Origin: Lachancea thermotolerans CBS 6340
Lineage: Eukaryota; Ascomycota; Saccharomycetes; Saccharomycetales; Saccharomycetaceae
NCBI RefSeq assembly: GCF_000142805.1
Contig: NC_013079.1
Span: 558,001-622,000, forward strand
DNA length: 64,000 bases
Direction: 5' to 3'
The notes beneath the pieces are model-generated. The model made no database searches and was not told the DNA's origin. It saw only the letters and a list, made by a program, of their open reading frames with translations. This document shows positions 38,687 to 48,895 of the stretch, one piece after another (position 1 is the first letter of the stretch; every line of letters starts with the position of its first letter). A program made the translations under genes and the position numbers.

Positions 38687-40597
38687 ATGACTGGCCTAGA
38701 AGGGGCACAAAATCTGACAGTTGCTGACAAGCAACTGACACCTGATGAAGGAGTTCTCACGGAATCTCCCAAAATGACAAACATCCACGAGATCGTGGAG
38801 GATACCGCCGCCTCAAGCGAAAACGGCGACTCAGAAGCAAAAGAAATAGCTGCCAAGATTCGTGCAGGTACGCTGGAGAACGTAGAATTCACAGAATATG
38901 CGAATTACCTTGGCACGCCAGGAAACGACCAAATTCTGCGTGAGTTTTTGCTTCTGCTTGACCCGCTACCATCTTCCATAACAGGAACACTGCGAAAGCT
39001 TTCAAGCAGTCTCTATTTTATTGCAGAGGCTGCAAACCTTGATACAATCCTCGAGGCACTTTCTAGGCAATGGCTAAGTGAGCACAACAAGGCGCACTAT
39101 CAGGACAACTACAAATTGTGCCACATTGTTATGTTTGCGCTTCTGATGCTCAATTCTACTCTCCACAACTCAGAGGCCGACCTCAGCTTCACCATAGAAG
39201 AGTTTAGGGAAAACACTATCAACGCGCTGCAAAAAGAAAGCCCCGATATTGATGTACCAAGCTTCAATCGCGAACTCTCCTTGTGCTACTACCAATTGGA
39301 CAACGAACAGCTTCCACTTCTGCGGCCACCCTCGCAACCAAGATACAGCCTTTCTGGGCGGCGAACAAACGGCAACGGGGGCCATTCAAATATGAAAAAA
39401 GCTTCAATGCTTTCTTTGGAGCGATTCCAGACTAATCAGTCTCTGATATCCACGCAGAATAGTATGGCGACGCTTACCTCCAGGGACACAACTGCAAACA
39501 GCAATTACCGCATGCGCAACAACAAACCATTGCAAAAACTGTACTTGGACGAGCCCTTTGACGCCGAGTTGCAGGATTTGAATGGAACACCCTGGCTTAT
39601 GGATTCTATGGTCAATGTTCAAGAAGCGTCTAAGGCCAACAACTCGACATCGCAGCTCTTGTCGTCTCCTGTAACGCGCAAGCGAAAACTAATGTCATGG
39701 TTTCGCAAACACACCAAGGACACCATTTTCAATGAAAATATTCACGCTGCCGACACAGATAACTGGCAGCATGCACGCATTCGCATTTATCAAGGGCGAC
39801 TGTTTGTTTACAAATTTAAAGGCTTTGGACGTGAGCGCTCCATACCGAGGGATATTCACAAATGGAGTCTTGAAATGTGCAAGAGGTCATGCTCGCAATT
39901 TCACGTCTACAACCTCTACGGCACTATTGCATCGCTGGTTCAGGAAAACATAGTAGCAAGCGAAAACTCAAATGTGAGTAGCGCCAGCTTTTTGATTGAC
40001 TTCCCACATGGCCTTGATTCTACAAGCGGCCTTTCTTTCAGGTTCAAAACGCGGAACCAAGACGAAGCCAAGCAATTTACTGCGTGCTGCAATTTCTGGA
40101 GTGCTCGTATTTCACCAATACCCTCTGCCCAGGTTGAAATGATATCCAATGAAGAATATGGCTGGAGTCCACGTTTACTTGAAGGTGAGAGCGGTGCGGA
40201 ACAGGTAAACTTAGCTCAGGTTAAGTTGGCTCATTGGAAGCCGCTTGTAGGCCTTGACGCTATTTTCTCCGAGCTAGATGAGGGTATTGCGCTGTGGGAT
40301 TTCGACTCTCAGCTGGGAAATCTTCGCGTGTTCACTGAGCTTCTGGGCGCTCAGCTCGACGAACATAATGCCGTAAAACCCAAGATGGTTGAGCTCTGGG
40401 CCAAAAAGGGGCGCGAATATCAACCTCAGTTCGAGGCCGCAATGGAAAACTGGAACAACAAGTACTTGTATCTCAACAAGCAATACCAAAAGCACCTGGT
40501 CTATTTAAAGGCCCTGGAGAATGCCGTGCAGTTCTACGAACGCTCCAAAAGCGTCAAGAATCCAGAAACAAAGAACGCAGCCAAAGAGCAGTCTTAA
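38687..40597 (+). CDS. YEL1: Arf3 guanine nucleotide exchange factor Yel1
   Basis: A 636-residue protein, ortholog of Yel1 (YBL060W, 687). The Sec7-type exchange domain covers about residues 55-195 (YANYLGTPGNDQILREFLLLLDPLP, then LSRQWLSEHN and the FALLMLNSTLHNSE helix that holds active-site residues). A Ser/Asn-rich linker follows, then a PH-like domain around 340-480 (HARIRIYQGRLFVYKFKG) and a C-terminal coiled segment. Yel1 localises to the bud neck and tip and activates the Arf6-like GTPase Arf3 for polarity and endocytosis. The gene is divergent from RAD51 and upstream of PUP3. Sec7 similarity was judged from memory and is weaker than for canonical Sec7 domains, as it is in S. cerevisiae. 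Confidence 0.9.
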   Translation: MTGLEGAQNLTVADKQLTPDEGVLTESPKMTNIHEIVEDTAASSENGDSEAKEIAAKIRAGTLENVEFTEYANYLGTPGNDQILREFLLLLDPLPSSITGTLRKLSSSLYFIAEAANLDTILEALSRQWLSEHNKAHYQDNYKLCHIVMFALLMLNSTLHNSEADLSFTIEEFRENTINALQKESPDIDVPSFNRELSLCYYQLDNEQLPLLRPPSQPRYSLSGRRTNGNGGHSNMKKASMLSLERFQTNQSLISTQNSMATLTSRDTTANSNYRMRNNKPLQKLYLDEPFDAELQDLNGTPWLMDSMVNVQEASKANNSTSQLLSSPVTRKRKLMSWFRKHTKDTIFNENIHAADTDNWQHARIRIYQGRLFVYKFKGFGRERSIPRDIHKWSLEMCKRSCSQFHVYNLYGTIASLVQENIVASENSNVSSASFLIDFPHGLDSTSGLSFRFKTRNQDEAKQFTACCNFWSARISPIPSAQVEMISNEEYGWSPRLLEGESGAEQVNLAQVKLAHWKPLVGLDAIFSELDEGIALWDFDSQLGNLRVFTELLGAQLDEHNAVKPKMVELWAKKGREYQPQFEAAMENWNNKYLYLNKQYQKHLVYLKALENAVQFYERSKSVKNPETKNAAKEQS

Positions 40598-40773
40598 ACA
40601 AAAGCAGCTTACAGTGGAACGCGTTCGTCACACTACAAACTAATATAGAATACCTTATAGATCCCAGAGCTAGACTCTGAGCTCAGTTGTAATGATTAAT
40701 ATTTATGGGCGGCACTGCTAAAATATGTCTTATCATGTGACATAATATTGAAAACAAGATGAACCTAGAGGTA

Positions 40774-40781
40774 TTTGCCAC
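40774..40781 (+). promoter_or_regulatory. PACE (Rpn4) element before PUP3
   Basis: TTTGCCAC, the reverse of GTGGCAAA, the core of the proteasome-associated control element bound by Rpn4, 73 bp upstream of the PUP3 start codon. It fits the co-regulation of proteasome subunits. Confidence 0.7.
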
Positions 40782-40853
40782 TGGCTCAATCAACCTTCAA
40801 AACAAGCGAGGAACCAAAAGACAGTGAGATAGTCTCGCAGAAGATTAGAAAAA

Positions 40854-41599
40854 ATGTCTGATCCAAGCTCCATTAACGGTATGTTGCCCTTTTCGCGCCG
40901 AGCTTCTATGTCCACAGAAAGCTACTATTTTCAAACTAAATTGAGCGACCTTAAGCGGGAGATCCGTCCACAAGTTTTCAGCCCAAACTAACGTTTCACA
41001 TTACAGGTGGTATCGTCGTAGCCATGACCGGTAAAGATTGCGTAGCAATTGCATGCGATCTGCGCCTTGGTAGCCAATCTTTGGGTGTTGCCAACAACTT
41101 CGAAAAGATCTTTCATTATGGGCATGTCTTCCTAGGGCTAACAGGCTTAGCTACCGACGTAACAACCCTATCAGAGACCTTCAGATACAAGACAAACATG
41201 TACAAGCTCAAGGAGGATCGCTTCATAGAGCCTGAAACATTCACACAACTTGTATCGAGTACACTGTACGAGAAGAGATTCGGCCCCTACTTTACAGGCC
41301 CTGTCGTGGCAGGCATCAACTCGAGAACAGGAAAGCCCTACATCTCTGGCTTCGATCTAATTGGGTGCATTGATGAGGCCAAAGACTTTGTGGTTAGTGG
41401 AACCGCCTCGGAACAGCTGTTTGGTATGTGTGAATCACTTTACGAACCCAACCTAGAACCTGAAGACCTTTTCGAAACGATAAGTCAAGCCCTTCTGAAT
41501 GCGGCTGATCGTGACGCTTTGTCGGGATGGGGTGCTGCCGTATACATAATCAAGAAAGACAAGGTCATTAAGCGCTACCTAAAGACCAGACAAGATTGA
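40854..41599 (+). CDS. PUP3: 20S proteasome beta3 subunit Pup3 (spliced)
   Basis: A spliced gene. Exon 1 is 40854-40878 (MSDPSSIN plus one base), the intron is 40879-41006 (128 nt; donor GTATGT, branch AACTAAC near 40986-40992, acceptor ACAG), exon 2 is 41007-41599. The product is 205 residues, exactly the S. cerevisiae Pup3 length (YER094C), and reads through the junction as SINGGIVVAMTGKDCVAIACD. It is a non-catalytic beta subunit: the usual N-terminal Thr and propeptide are missing, as expected. Without splicing the frame would begin at an internal Met (41024) and lose 14 conserved residues. S. cerevisiae PUP3 has no intron to my knowledge. Confidence 0.97.
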
Positions 41600-41790
41600 T
41601 GATGCAGCCCCGGGGACCAAATGCATATTGTATGATAACGTTAGAGGTACGTAATTCCTAAATCCAGTCTGGTATCATTACCGTGGGTTTGCTCGCCAGT
41701 TTCAACTCACGGCTTTGTGCACGATACATAAATAAAGTATAGATTCGCCGAACTATTTACATGAAGAAACTTTGTCCTTGCGTCACAGCT

Positions 41791-42174
41791 TCATTTGTTT
41801 TCCTTTGCTTGCTCCTTTTGCTTCTTGGCCACCTGTTCCTGGATAATCCTCTTCAAAATAGCATCCTCGCCATACTCTTCTTCCCGGATCTGCTTCCACT
41901 TAGCTTCCACAACTTTCTGTTTCTTGCGATTCTCTAAAATGGCAGCTTTTCCTACCTCGTATCTAGCCTGATGCAAACATTTTGAAAGAGCTTCTTTCTC
42001 GTTATTACATAGCCCAAGGGCTCTTTTATAATACTCAGCCTGGTGGCACTTATCAAGTGCCTCAATGAGGTCGAGACATGCTGAAAAATCTGTTAGTTGT
42101 CAAAAAGCTTATCCTTGCCATCGGCAACTTTGGTACTTACAATGGAACCTTTGGGATTCAAGTTGGGGATGCAT
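41791..42174 (-). CDS. CMC2: Twin-Cx9C mitochondrial protein Cmc2 (spliced)
   Basis: A spliced gene on the minus strand. Exon 1 is 42174-42141 (34 nt), the intron is 42140-42081 (60 nt; donor GTAAGT, branch AACTAAC, acceptor TTCAG), exon 2 is 42080-41791. The 107-residue product starts MHPQLESQRFHSCLDL and holds two Cx9C motifs (CLDLIEALDKC and CNNEKEALSKC) that form a CHCH fold imported by Mia40 into the intermembrane space. It matches Cmc2 (YBL059C-A, 109 residues), which supports cytochrome c oxidase assembly and also has an intron in S. cerevisiae. The C-terminus is Lys/Gln-rich. It is divergent from AIM11, as YBL059C-A is from YBL059W. Confidence 0.95.
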
Positions 42175-42315
42175 ATCGCTCTTTTGAGTGCTAGCTTCTG
42201 TTCTTGTTTTTTTATCGGAAAGTCTTGGATTAAATCAATATATTATTTCTCTGCGTTCAAACAGGCCTTGCTATACCAATAGAAAAAACATCATTGTAAC
42301 TACTCTAGCGCTAGG

Positions 42316-42831
42316 ATGGCCAGTGTGCAGCTCAGTTCCAGAGACATCTCTGTGTTTTCAAATGAATATAAAGAGCGAAGAAGGCTTCAGATGATGCGTT
42401 TCTTTGGTGCGACGGCATTCACTCTAATATCTGCACGTTTGGCCTTCAGAGGGGTTCAATCTAGGAAGTGTATGTTGAAATGCGAACTGAAGTACCAAGA
42501 TATACCGTCAAACACATACTAACGTATTACAGATGTGCCTAATATGTTTCAGCTAAATCACAAACCGCCAACATACTCTTTTCAGGGCGAAGCGGTTAGC
42601 GCACTTGCATTTGGGACAGGCCTAGCCACAGGCACTTTTTCCATGCTTGTCTTTGGCACTTGTTGGGTATGGGACATATCGTCGCTGGCAGAGTTCACAC
42701 TAAAGATGAAGAAACTCATGGGAGAGCCAGTGACTGATCAAGCACTTTTGGAAAACACACCCATGGACGAAGATACTAGGAAAGTTGCAGAGGCGCTCGA
42801 AGACATGCTCAAGGGCTCACGGAAAGATTGA
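42316..42831 (+). CDS. AIM11: Aim11/Iai11 mitochondrial membrane protein (spliced)
   Basis: A spliced gene. Exon 1 is 42316-42469, the intron is 42470-42532 (63 nt; donor GTATGT, perfect TACTAAC at 42517-42523, acceptor CAG), exon 2 is 42533-42831. The 150-residue product reads through the junction as RKYVPNMFQ. It matches Aim11 (YER093C-A) and its ohnolog YBL059W, both also spliced in S. cerevisiae. Two hydrophobic segments are visible, one before the junction (about residues 29-43) and one after (about 70-98), so a two-pass membrane protein is likely. Its molecular function is unknown; mutants of AIM11 alter mitochondrial inheritance. A 141-bp promoter is shared with CMC2. Confidence 0.93.
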
Positions 42832-43000
42832 GACCTATGGCAATTCGCATGGGATTTTTAAATATGGAGATGTAAACTTGTATATAATGTGGGATCATAC
42901 ACTACGTCGACGATCTTGAATACCGCATCAACTAAACAACACCGGAAAGGGCATCAAAGCGCCCAAGACCATCTAGGAAGGGGGCCAAGCGAGGGTCCAA

Positions 43001-46000
43001 ATGACCAGTCAAAGATCGAGCCCACACCTCACGAGATCTAGGTCTAGTGCGGATGAGATATTGACGAGAAGCAGACACAATACTGTGCTCTCGACATCTT
43101 TTGTGTCAACACGGAGAGCCGATGAGCAACCTGCATCACCATTGAGCGCTCACAAACCGAGGCGAACGAGAAGCGGAACAGCCAAAAGTATAAATAATCT
43201 CAAGCATGACATTCACCATGTTCAACAAGATCTGGTAAGGCTACGGAAATCAAAGGAAGATACCGAGAAACTTAAGGAGTCAGCAACGAACGACATATAC
43301 CCCGGAAACTATTCCCAAGAGCACCTTCAACGCCATTCAATGGTGTTGCAGTCGAACAACCAGTTACGGAAGCTCGACCAACAGATCAAAAAATCTGGAG
43401 ATCTTCTTTCATCGCTCAGAAAGAAATTAGACAGCACAACGGAAGAGGTACGTCCTACTGCGAGCACAAATCCCAGTTTTATTAGCAAGGAATTGAGGCG
43501 TACCTCAGACTATACGACTGCAGATGATAGCACAACTGCGGAAGAATTGTCCGCCCGATCTTTATCTGAAGACGACGTATCTTCGGCAAGTCTTGACGAA
43601 GCTAGCAATGGGGAGTCTCCAGGAAATAAACAGGTGTCGAGTAGCGACGCAGCAGCTAGCGAGAAGCATGCTACATGGCTCGTTAGTGACTATTTGCAAA
43701 GTTTACAAGACAAAAATGCGTCAACAGATTATCTGTTGGAAACTGCTAATGACCTCACGCTGCTTTTGAAACAGAACCCTACCATCAAATTTGATCTTTA
43801 TCTTCCTGCATTCTCGAGTACTATCCAGCAGTTGCTTCTGAGCGATGCTGATGTGACCGTTGCTGCTGCGTACCGGATATGCCGCCATCTGATCACTGGT
43901 CAAGAATTTATTCAGGAGCTGTTAAAATTGCACTTGGAGCCGTTCCTTATCATTTCACTTGCAAAACCGAACTCGTGTTACGTGGAGAGGCTACATGCTC
44001 TGAAACTGATACGCTCGTTTCTTGGACATGATGCAGGCATAACCCTTGGTCTTGTTCAAGCTATTATAAGCTGTATTGAAAAACCAGATGATAGGTTAAG
44101 AGAAGTTGCATTAGAAACATTACTAGAACTGTGCTATACTAAGCCTATGTTTGTACGACGTTGCGGCGGTATTCAATTTCTAGGGTCATTCATAGGTGAA
44201 TGCTCTTCTCCTCAACAGGCGGCTTACGTCCTCGACGCCATGCTAGACCTCATGACATTTCGGGAAACTCGAAGTTGTTTCATTGATAGCTTTGATGTGC
44301 GCGTAGTGCTCACTTCTTTATCAGACTCCCAAATTAAGGCCAACTTTAACGCGGAAAGACTCAAAAGTGGAATCAACCTTGTTAGCCGATGCCTCACAAA
44401 CTATAACGGTATTATACTTTTCTCTCAAGATGACTTCAGACCTCTGCGCGAGCTTCTTGCCTTTTTTCAGGCTCCACAGCTCGCATCATACTTGGTCGAC
44501 CTGTTTTTAGACGTTCTTCGAATCAGGTCAATCTCGCCTACAGGTAAGAAAACTGCCAACCACAATTTCAAAATTTCTCCATCACACTTTCATTTTGAGA
44601 CAATGCCCATCAATCAATATGTGGGTCTTTTGGCGGGCGTTCTTTACAAGGTCGGTTTTATAGATTGTCTGTTGGGGGTTTTAATTCAATTAGCGCCAGG
44701 CAAAAAGGACCACGGAGTGGCGGCCAAAACTAGGTATCTCATAACAGAATACTGCAACATAGCAATGAATTTAGCGGGGCTTAAACCGAGCGCGTCAGCG
44801 GGCCTTCTTTCCTTCAATTATTCCGATTTCGAGAAAGTGTTCTCTGAAGTTTTCCAGTATGAAAAGGTCACTAATAAGCTCAACAAAAGTAGAAATACCA
44901 TTGGAATGTCCGATATAGGTTCATTGCGAGACATAATGGATTTTTCTGAGCAACTAAAGCACAAAGCGCTTATAAATGATGTTGACGAAGCTCGTTTCAA
45001 AAGAATGGTTTACGATACCAGGGTCCTACAAACAAAAGATTTTTCTCTATGGAACTGGAGTATTTTATCTGACCTCCTTGAGGGACCTCTTTTGAATGGC
45101 AAGAGGCTTGACGATCTCGCCAGAACAACCAAGTTTTTTCGGCGTCTTATGGTGTTCTACAGACCGATGAGATTTCGTTTTTCAAAGATTCGTCAAGGCT
45201 CTAGACTTGCGCCCAAGTGCGTGCATGTGGGGCGCCAACTTTTCAGAACTCTCACATCAAACCGAGAAGGCATTAAGGTTTTGAGTGATGATACAAAGTT
45301 AATACCTCAGATTGCGTCTCTTCTTTTCAAGGCGATGGAAGGTCACACAGCTGGGAACGTTTTCTCCAGGGAAAGCCTCTCGAAAACTGTATGCGCAGGC
45401 TACTTTAAAATTATAGGGACCTTTACCGAATCACTCAGAGGTGTAAGAATTTTGGAAAAATGGAATGTGTTTACTGTCATCTACAAAATGTTTCAACACA
45501 CTTCAAAGTTTACCGACTCTTTTTTGCTTCTCATTCTCCCAGAGCTGGATCTTGAGCACTCTCTGCACTGTCGGAACATACTGAATAAAGCCCTTGTTCA
45601 TCCCATGGAAGAAGTTCGCGTCGAAGCAACACGCTTGCTCGGAAACAAAATACAAGACATACCACAAAAAGCGAGCACTAGCGGGAGAGAAAAGGTCCTT
45701 GAGAAATTTCTCGTTGAGCTGCTTGTTCGCCAGCTTTACGACTTGTCACCTAAGGTAATTGCAGCCGCTGATAAAATACTCTATGACTATTGCGCCACAC
45801 AAGACTGGCCTCCTCGAGTGGATATACCCCGTCATCATCTGCTGGATCAGCTAATGTTTATACGGTCTCCTATTCTTCTGGAATTCTTAAAGACCCCTGC
45901 CGGTTTCAAGCAATTGAACGACATTGGTTTTGTGGAGACAGAGAGGGAAAAATGGATATCGCACAAGAACAAAGAGTACGTTAGCAGAGTTGAAGCTTTT

Positions 46001-46990
46001 ATTCAAGCCGAGGCGTCGAAATTTTCTAACGACACATCTTACAGTACACCGTCGCGGAAGAAACTGCCAATGCATTTCTGCCACAGTCTCGCTAGCACTG
46101 AGGAAGGAGTAAACTTGATATCTCAAAAAGGAGACTTTGTTCAAATCATAAACATCATAAAGAGGTATCGTCATAATAACTTTCCCGACCTAACTGTGGA
46201 TGAGGACATAGAACTAAAGGCCGCCCTATGGTGTTGTGGCCATATTGGCTCAACTGAGCCGGGGATAAACCTTTTGGACAACTACTCGATTGTCAACGAC
46301 ATTGTTAGCATAAGCTTAAGAACGTCTTCAATGTCCATCAAGTTCACATCATTTTTTGTATTAGGGTTAGTTGCCAAGACGAATGAGGGTTGCGAGATAT
46401 TGGACGAGCTTGGCTGGGACTGCAGCTTGAATGTACAAAAGGTCCCATTAGGGCTCACTTTCCCAAGAGATGTGCTGCGGTTCTTGCGATTCCCAGAATC
46501 AAACCTCAGCGATGACCGTTTTGCCGATCAGGGCACGCAAATAAATGACGGCGACGCCCCACTTGAGTATGAAGTACCAACCTTGGACTTAGATATGCTT
46601 TTGAATAATAAGGCAAAGGCAGAAAACACGATGGGAGATGCGCAAGAAGAGTTACAAGCGGAAATTGAACGCCAAACACGAAACCTAGAGATGTTCAGGC
46701 TGCAGGCTTGTCAGATTAGCTCCGACGAAGCGCTCGATAGAGTGATGCGGGCCGCCAGCAAGCTCAATAATCACATATTGTGCAACGCTGCCGTAAAAGA
46801 AATCACTGAAGTAATTTCCACGTACGGAGCGGCGAGGTTCGAGACTCCAAAAGTGTTCTTTTGGGTTCTTGGGCTCTTGGAACAATACCGGTTTAAGCCA
46901 CAAGCTCGCAAGTTCCTGTGCGACCTTCTCCTGCGCAAGAAGACCCTCGAAGTCATGATTCGCAAGGATAAGAAAAAACGCAAGTCTTAG
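43001..46990 (+). CDS. TSC11: TORC2 subunit Tsc11/Avo3 (Rictor family)
   Basis: A 1329-residue protein of the Rictor/Pianissimo family, ortholog of Tsc11/Avo3 (YER093C, 1430). It is the scaffold of TOR complex 2, which phosphorylates Ypk1 and controls sphingolipid synthesis and actin polarity. Residues 1-220 are disordered with a coiled segment. Armadillo-like helices fill most of the rest, with a conserved central block (about 570-680) and the C-terminal Rictor block (LMFIRSPILLEFLKTPAGFKQL near 955, KAALWCCGHIGSTEPGINLL near 1070). The C-terminus is strongly basic. PUP3-AIM11-TSC11-IES5 keep their S. cerevisiae chromosome V order and relative strands. Confidence 0.95.
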   Translation: MTSQRSSPHLTRSRSSADEILTRSRHNTVLSTSFVSTRRADEQPASPLSAHKPRRTRSGTAKSINNLKHDIHHVQQDLVRLRKSKEDTEKLKESATNDIYPGNYSQEHLQRHSMVLQSNNQLRKLDQQIKKSGDLLSSLRKKLDSTTEEVRPTASTNPSFISKELRRTSDYTTADDSTTAEELSARSLSEDDVSSASLDEASNGESPGNKQVSSSDAAASEKHATWLVSDYLQSLQDKNASTDYLLETANDLTLLLKQNPTIKFDLYLPAFSSTIQQLLLSDADVTVAAAYRICRHLITGQEFIQELLKLHLEPFLIISLAKPNSCYVERLHALKLIRSFLGHDAGITLGLVQAIISCIEKPDDRLREVALETLLELCYTKPMFVRRCGGIQFLGSFIGECSSPQQAAYVLDAMLDLMTFRETRSCFIDSFDVRVVLTSLSDSQIKANFNAERLKSGINLVSRCLTNYNGIILFSQDDFRPLRELLAFFQAPQLASYLVDLFLDVLRIRSISPTGKKTANHNFKISPSHFHFETMPINQYVGLLAGVLYKVGFIDCLLGVLIQLAPGKKDHGVAAKTRYLITEYCNIAMNLAGLKPSASAGLLSFNYSDFEKVFSEVFQYEKVTNKLNKSRNTIGMSDIGSLRDIMDFSEQLKHKALINDVDEARFKRMVYDTRVLQTKDFSLWNWSILSDLLEGPLLNGKRLDDLARTTKFFRRLMVFYRPMRFRFSKIRQGSRLAPKCVHVGRQLFRTLTSNREGIKVLSDDTKLIPQIASLLFKAMEGHTAGNVFSRESLSKTVCAGYFKIIGTFTESLRGVRILEKWNVFTVIYKMFQHTSKFTDSFLLLILPELDLEHSLHCRNILNKALVHPMEEVRVEATRLLGNKIQDIPQKASTSGREKVLEKFLVELLVRQLYDLSPKVIAAADKILYDYCATQDWPPRVDIPRHHLLDQLMFIRSPILLEFLKTPAGFKQLNDIGFVETEREKWISHKNKEYVSRVEAFIQAEASKFSNDTSYSTPSRKKLPMHFCHSLASTEEGVNLISQKGDFVQIINIIKRYRHNNFPDLTVDEDIELKAALWCCGHIGSTEPGINLLDNYSIVNDIVSISLRTSSMSIKFTSFFVLGLVAKTNEGCEILDELGWDCSLNVQKVPLGLTFPRDVLRFLRFPESNLSDDRFADQGTQINDGDAPLEYEVPTLDLDMLLNNKAKAENTMGDAQEELQAEIERQTRNLEMFRLQACQISSDEALDRVMRAASKLNNHILCNAAVKEITEVISTYGAARFETPKVFFWVLGLLEQYRFKPQARKFLCDLLLRKKTLEVMIRKDKKKRKS

Positions 46991-47131
46991 AGGCGTAGCG
47001 AAGCTGCAATACTCCTTTTCCGCTATCAATACCCATTTCTCATGTAACATTACTAGCATCGTGCGCAGAAATCGCGCCGCCTAAAAAACACATTATACAT
47101 ACAATGCATGCCCCTATTGTTGCAAGCAAGT

Positions 47132-47476
47132 TCACAGGTCCTTGTAAAGTAGAGGCGACTGTTTATAAAGCGCATACGAGTCTTTCAGGACTTCTGGTAT
47201 CTCAATATCCTCTAGTGCTTTACTGTCTATGTCATGCAAAAGCTGAGAGTATTGTTTCAGTTCAGGGACCTTGAGCAGTGCGCTTTCTGAAATTGTTTGC
47301 TGTGAAGCCTCCTGTCCATCATCAAGCTCTTGTAGCACGGCCATGACACTTGCCATTTTTCGCAGCATTGTGGTGTACTCCCTCTTTAACGATGACTCTT
47401 GCTTGGTGAGCTCTTCCCGCCTCGATAGTTGCTTTGCATATTCTTTGGAGGGTACTGGAATTTTAGAGCTGGTCAT
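47132..47476 (-). CDS. IES5: INO80 complex subunit Ies5
   Basis: A 114-residue protein called from position and resemblance to S. cerevisiae Ies5 (YER092W, 125 residues). It lies tail to tail with TSC11 as there. Residues 10-55 form a Glu/Arg/Lys-rich coiled coil; the rest is helical and acidic. Ies5 is a non-catalytic, yeast-specific subunit of the INO80 nucleosome remodeller. No known domain is visible, which is also true of Ies5. Intergenic distance to TSC11 is 141 bp. Confidence 0.82.
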   Translation of the reverse strand: MTSSKIPVPSKEYAKQLSRREELTKQESSLKREYTTMLRKMASVMAVLQELDDGQEASQQTISESALLKVPELKQYSQLLHDIDSKALEDIEIPEVLKDSYALYKQSPLLYKDL

Positions 47477-48307
47477 TAGGTTGCAAGCTCGAGCTTACAT
47501 ATAAGCTGATAAAGCACCGATGATCTGCCGTGCTAATCAAGTCAATTTGATGGAAGTTACAAATTCGTAAACAATGACATCAACGAGCTCGTGACGAGAG
47601 TGCACGTAAAAGGTGGGCTGCCGTTTGGACGATGCTTACGCACAGGCGAGTCGTTCAATCAAACGATTTCCGCAAGCCATGCCAGGCACTTAGGCGGCAA
47701 TCTGGGTAGCGCTAGTCCCACTATATTAGACAAATCCAGATTTTTCTGTATTGCCGTCGTCATCGGAAAATTATATTCAATCTCAGCACAATTTAGATAG
47801 GTGCGCAAAACATAAAATCCAAGCTACGGTGGTTGCGGTTTGCTGTCATATGATTTTTGGAAGCCTCACTATAATTTAGCATCCCCTTCATATTAATCTT
47901 TCTTAGGGACAAAAATCTTAGAATGCCAGTACTCGAGATGGATTTATTAAATCGTAAGGATTGATTCGAGAATTATCAGCTAGATGAGCAGAAATTTAGA
48001 GATGTTTGAAGCTTCAAAGCTAAGTTAAAGATGATAAGCCACCACCTTTCTACTATATAACCCTGACATCTCACTTCAAATGCCAAAGAAACCTGAGCAG
48101 TGTTAAAAATCTGGCCCTAACAAAAAAATCGAATTGCAAATGATTTTTCATTGGCGCCGGCAATAAATTTAACGTGCCAGACTTTGTTTGAGGGATCAAA
48201 AAATTTGAAGGTTTCCTTCTGTTTGATATGCTGCACAGACAGTTAGGAGCCACTATTCGATAAGAGTATTCGCAGCATTGAAACTTCCTCGATCAGTCTC
48301 CCAGTCT
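47477..48307. other. IES5 upstream region
   Basis: About 830 bp with no recognisable gene. It becomes AT-rich after 47860. Open frames of 60-69 residues look random. This is the first part of a 2.9-kb gap relative to S. cerevisiae, where MET6 follows IES5. Confidence 0.5.
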
Positions 48308-48895
48308 TCAATTTGCATGTCGCCGCGTATGTTGCGACCCATACATAATACTTAAAAACCTATGCGCTTTGTCCTGCCCTCTCTCGAGCTTCGCATACCC
48401 ATACCAACTGCAACTATTGGATGCCTTTCCATCGCATGCTATGCTGTCTACTAAATCTTCGGTCCACTTTTTGCAGCGGTAGAAACCCACTGCGCAAACA
48501 AAAAAGTGTTGTACATGACCGAACAAAATTACTAGGTTGCGGGCCCTGTTGAAAGGAGTGTTCTCGTAAACGCTGTCCTTGATCAACGTGTTTGCGAAAA
48601 GATAGCATAACGGAAGAAACACAACTGTCACTATTCCCTGCCCATAAATGTAGCGCTGCTGGTGTACCCAGTTTTTCAGCCTTTCGGGGCATCTTTCGTC
48701 GGTACATTCAATCTCAGGATGTTCGTGCTTGAACTTCAGATATCTTTTCTTACTGAGGCTTTTCATTGAGAAAGCGAAGCTACACACAGAGCCAGTGAGT
48801 CGTAAAACAAAAACGTTTTGCACAGGAGCAGTCGCCATGGTGGGAATTCCGAGCTGGTTTAGTGTACGAATCTCTACTAGTATTTCTGACTGCAT
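48308..48895 (-). CDS. Hypothetical multi-pass membrane protein, not recognised
   Basis: A 195-residue frame. Three hydrophobic segments are visible at about residues 27-44, 85-105 and 120-139, with a basic loop (KSLSKKRYLKFKHEH) after the first and a Cys-containing loop (ECTDERCPERL) before the second. The best start may be Met20 (position 48838), which removes a non-hydrophobic leader. I recognise no family. S. cerevisiae has nothing between IES5 and MET6, so this is either lineage-specific, moved, or lost elsewhere. The clustered hydrophobicity and charged loops favour a real protein over a random frame, but there is no homology evidence. Confidence 0.45.
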   Translation of the reverse strand: MQSEILVEIRTLNQLGIPTMATAPVQNVFVLRLTGSVCSFAFSMKSLSKKRYLKFKHEHPEIECTDERCPERLKNWVHQQRYIYGQGIVTVVFLPLCYLFANTLIKDSVYENTPFNRARNLVILFGHVQHFFVCAVGFYRCKKWTEDLVDSIACDGKASNSCSWYGYAKLERGQDKAHRFLSIMYGSQHTRRHAN

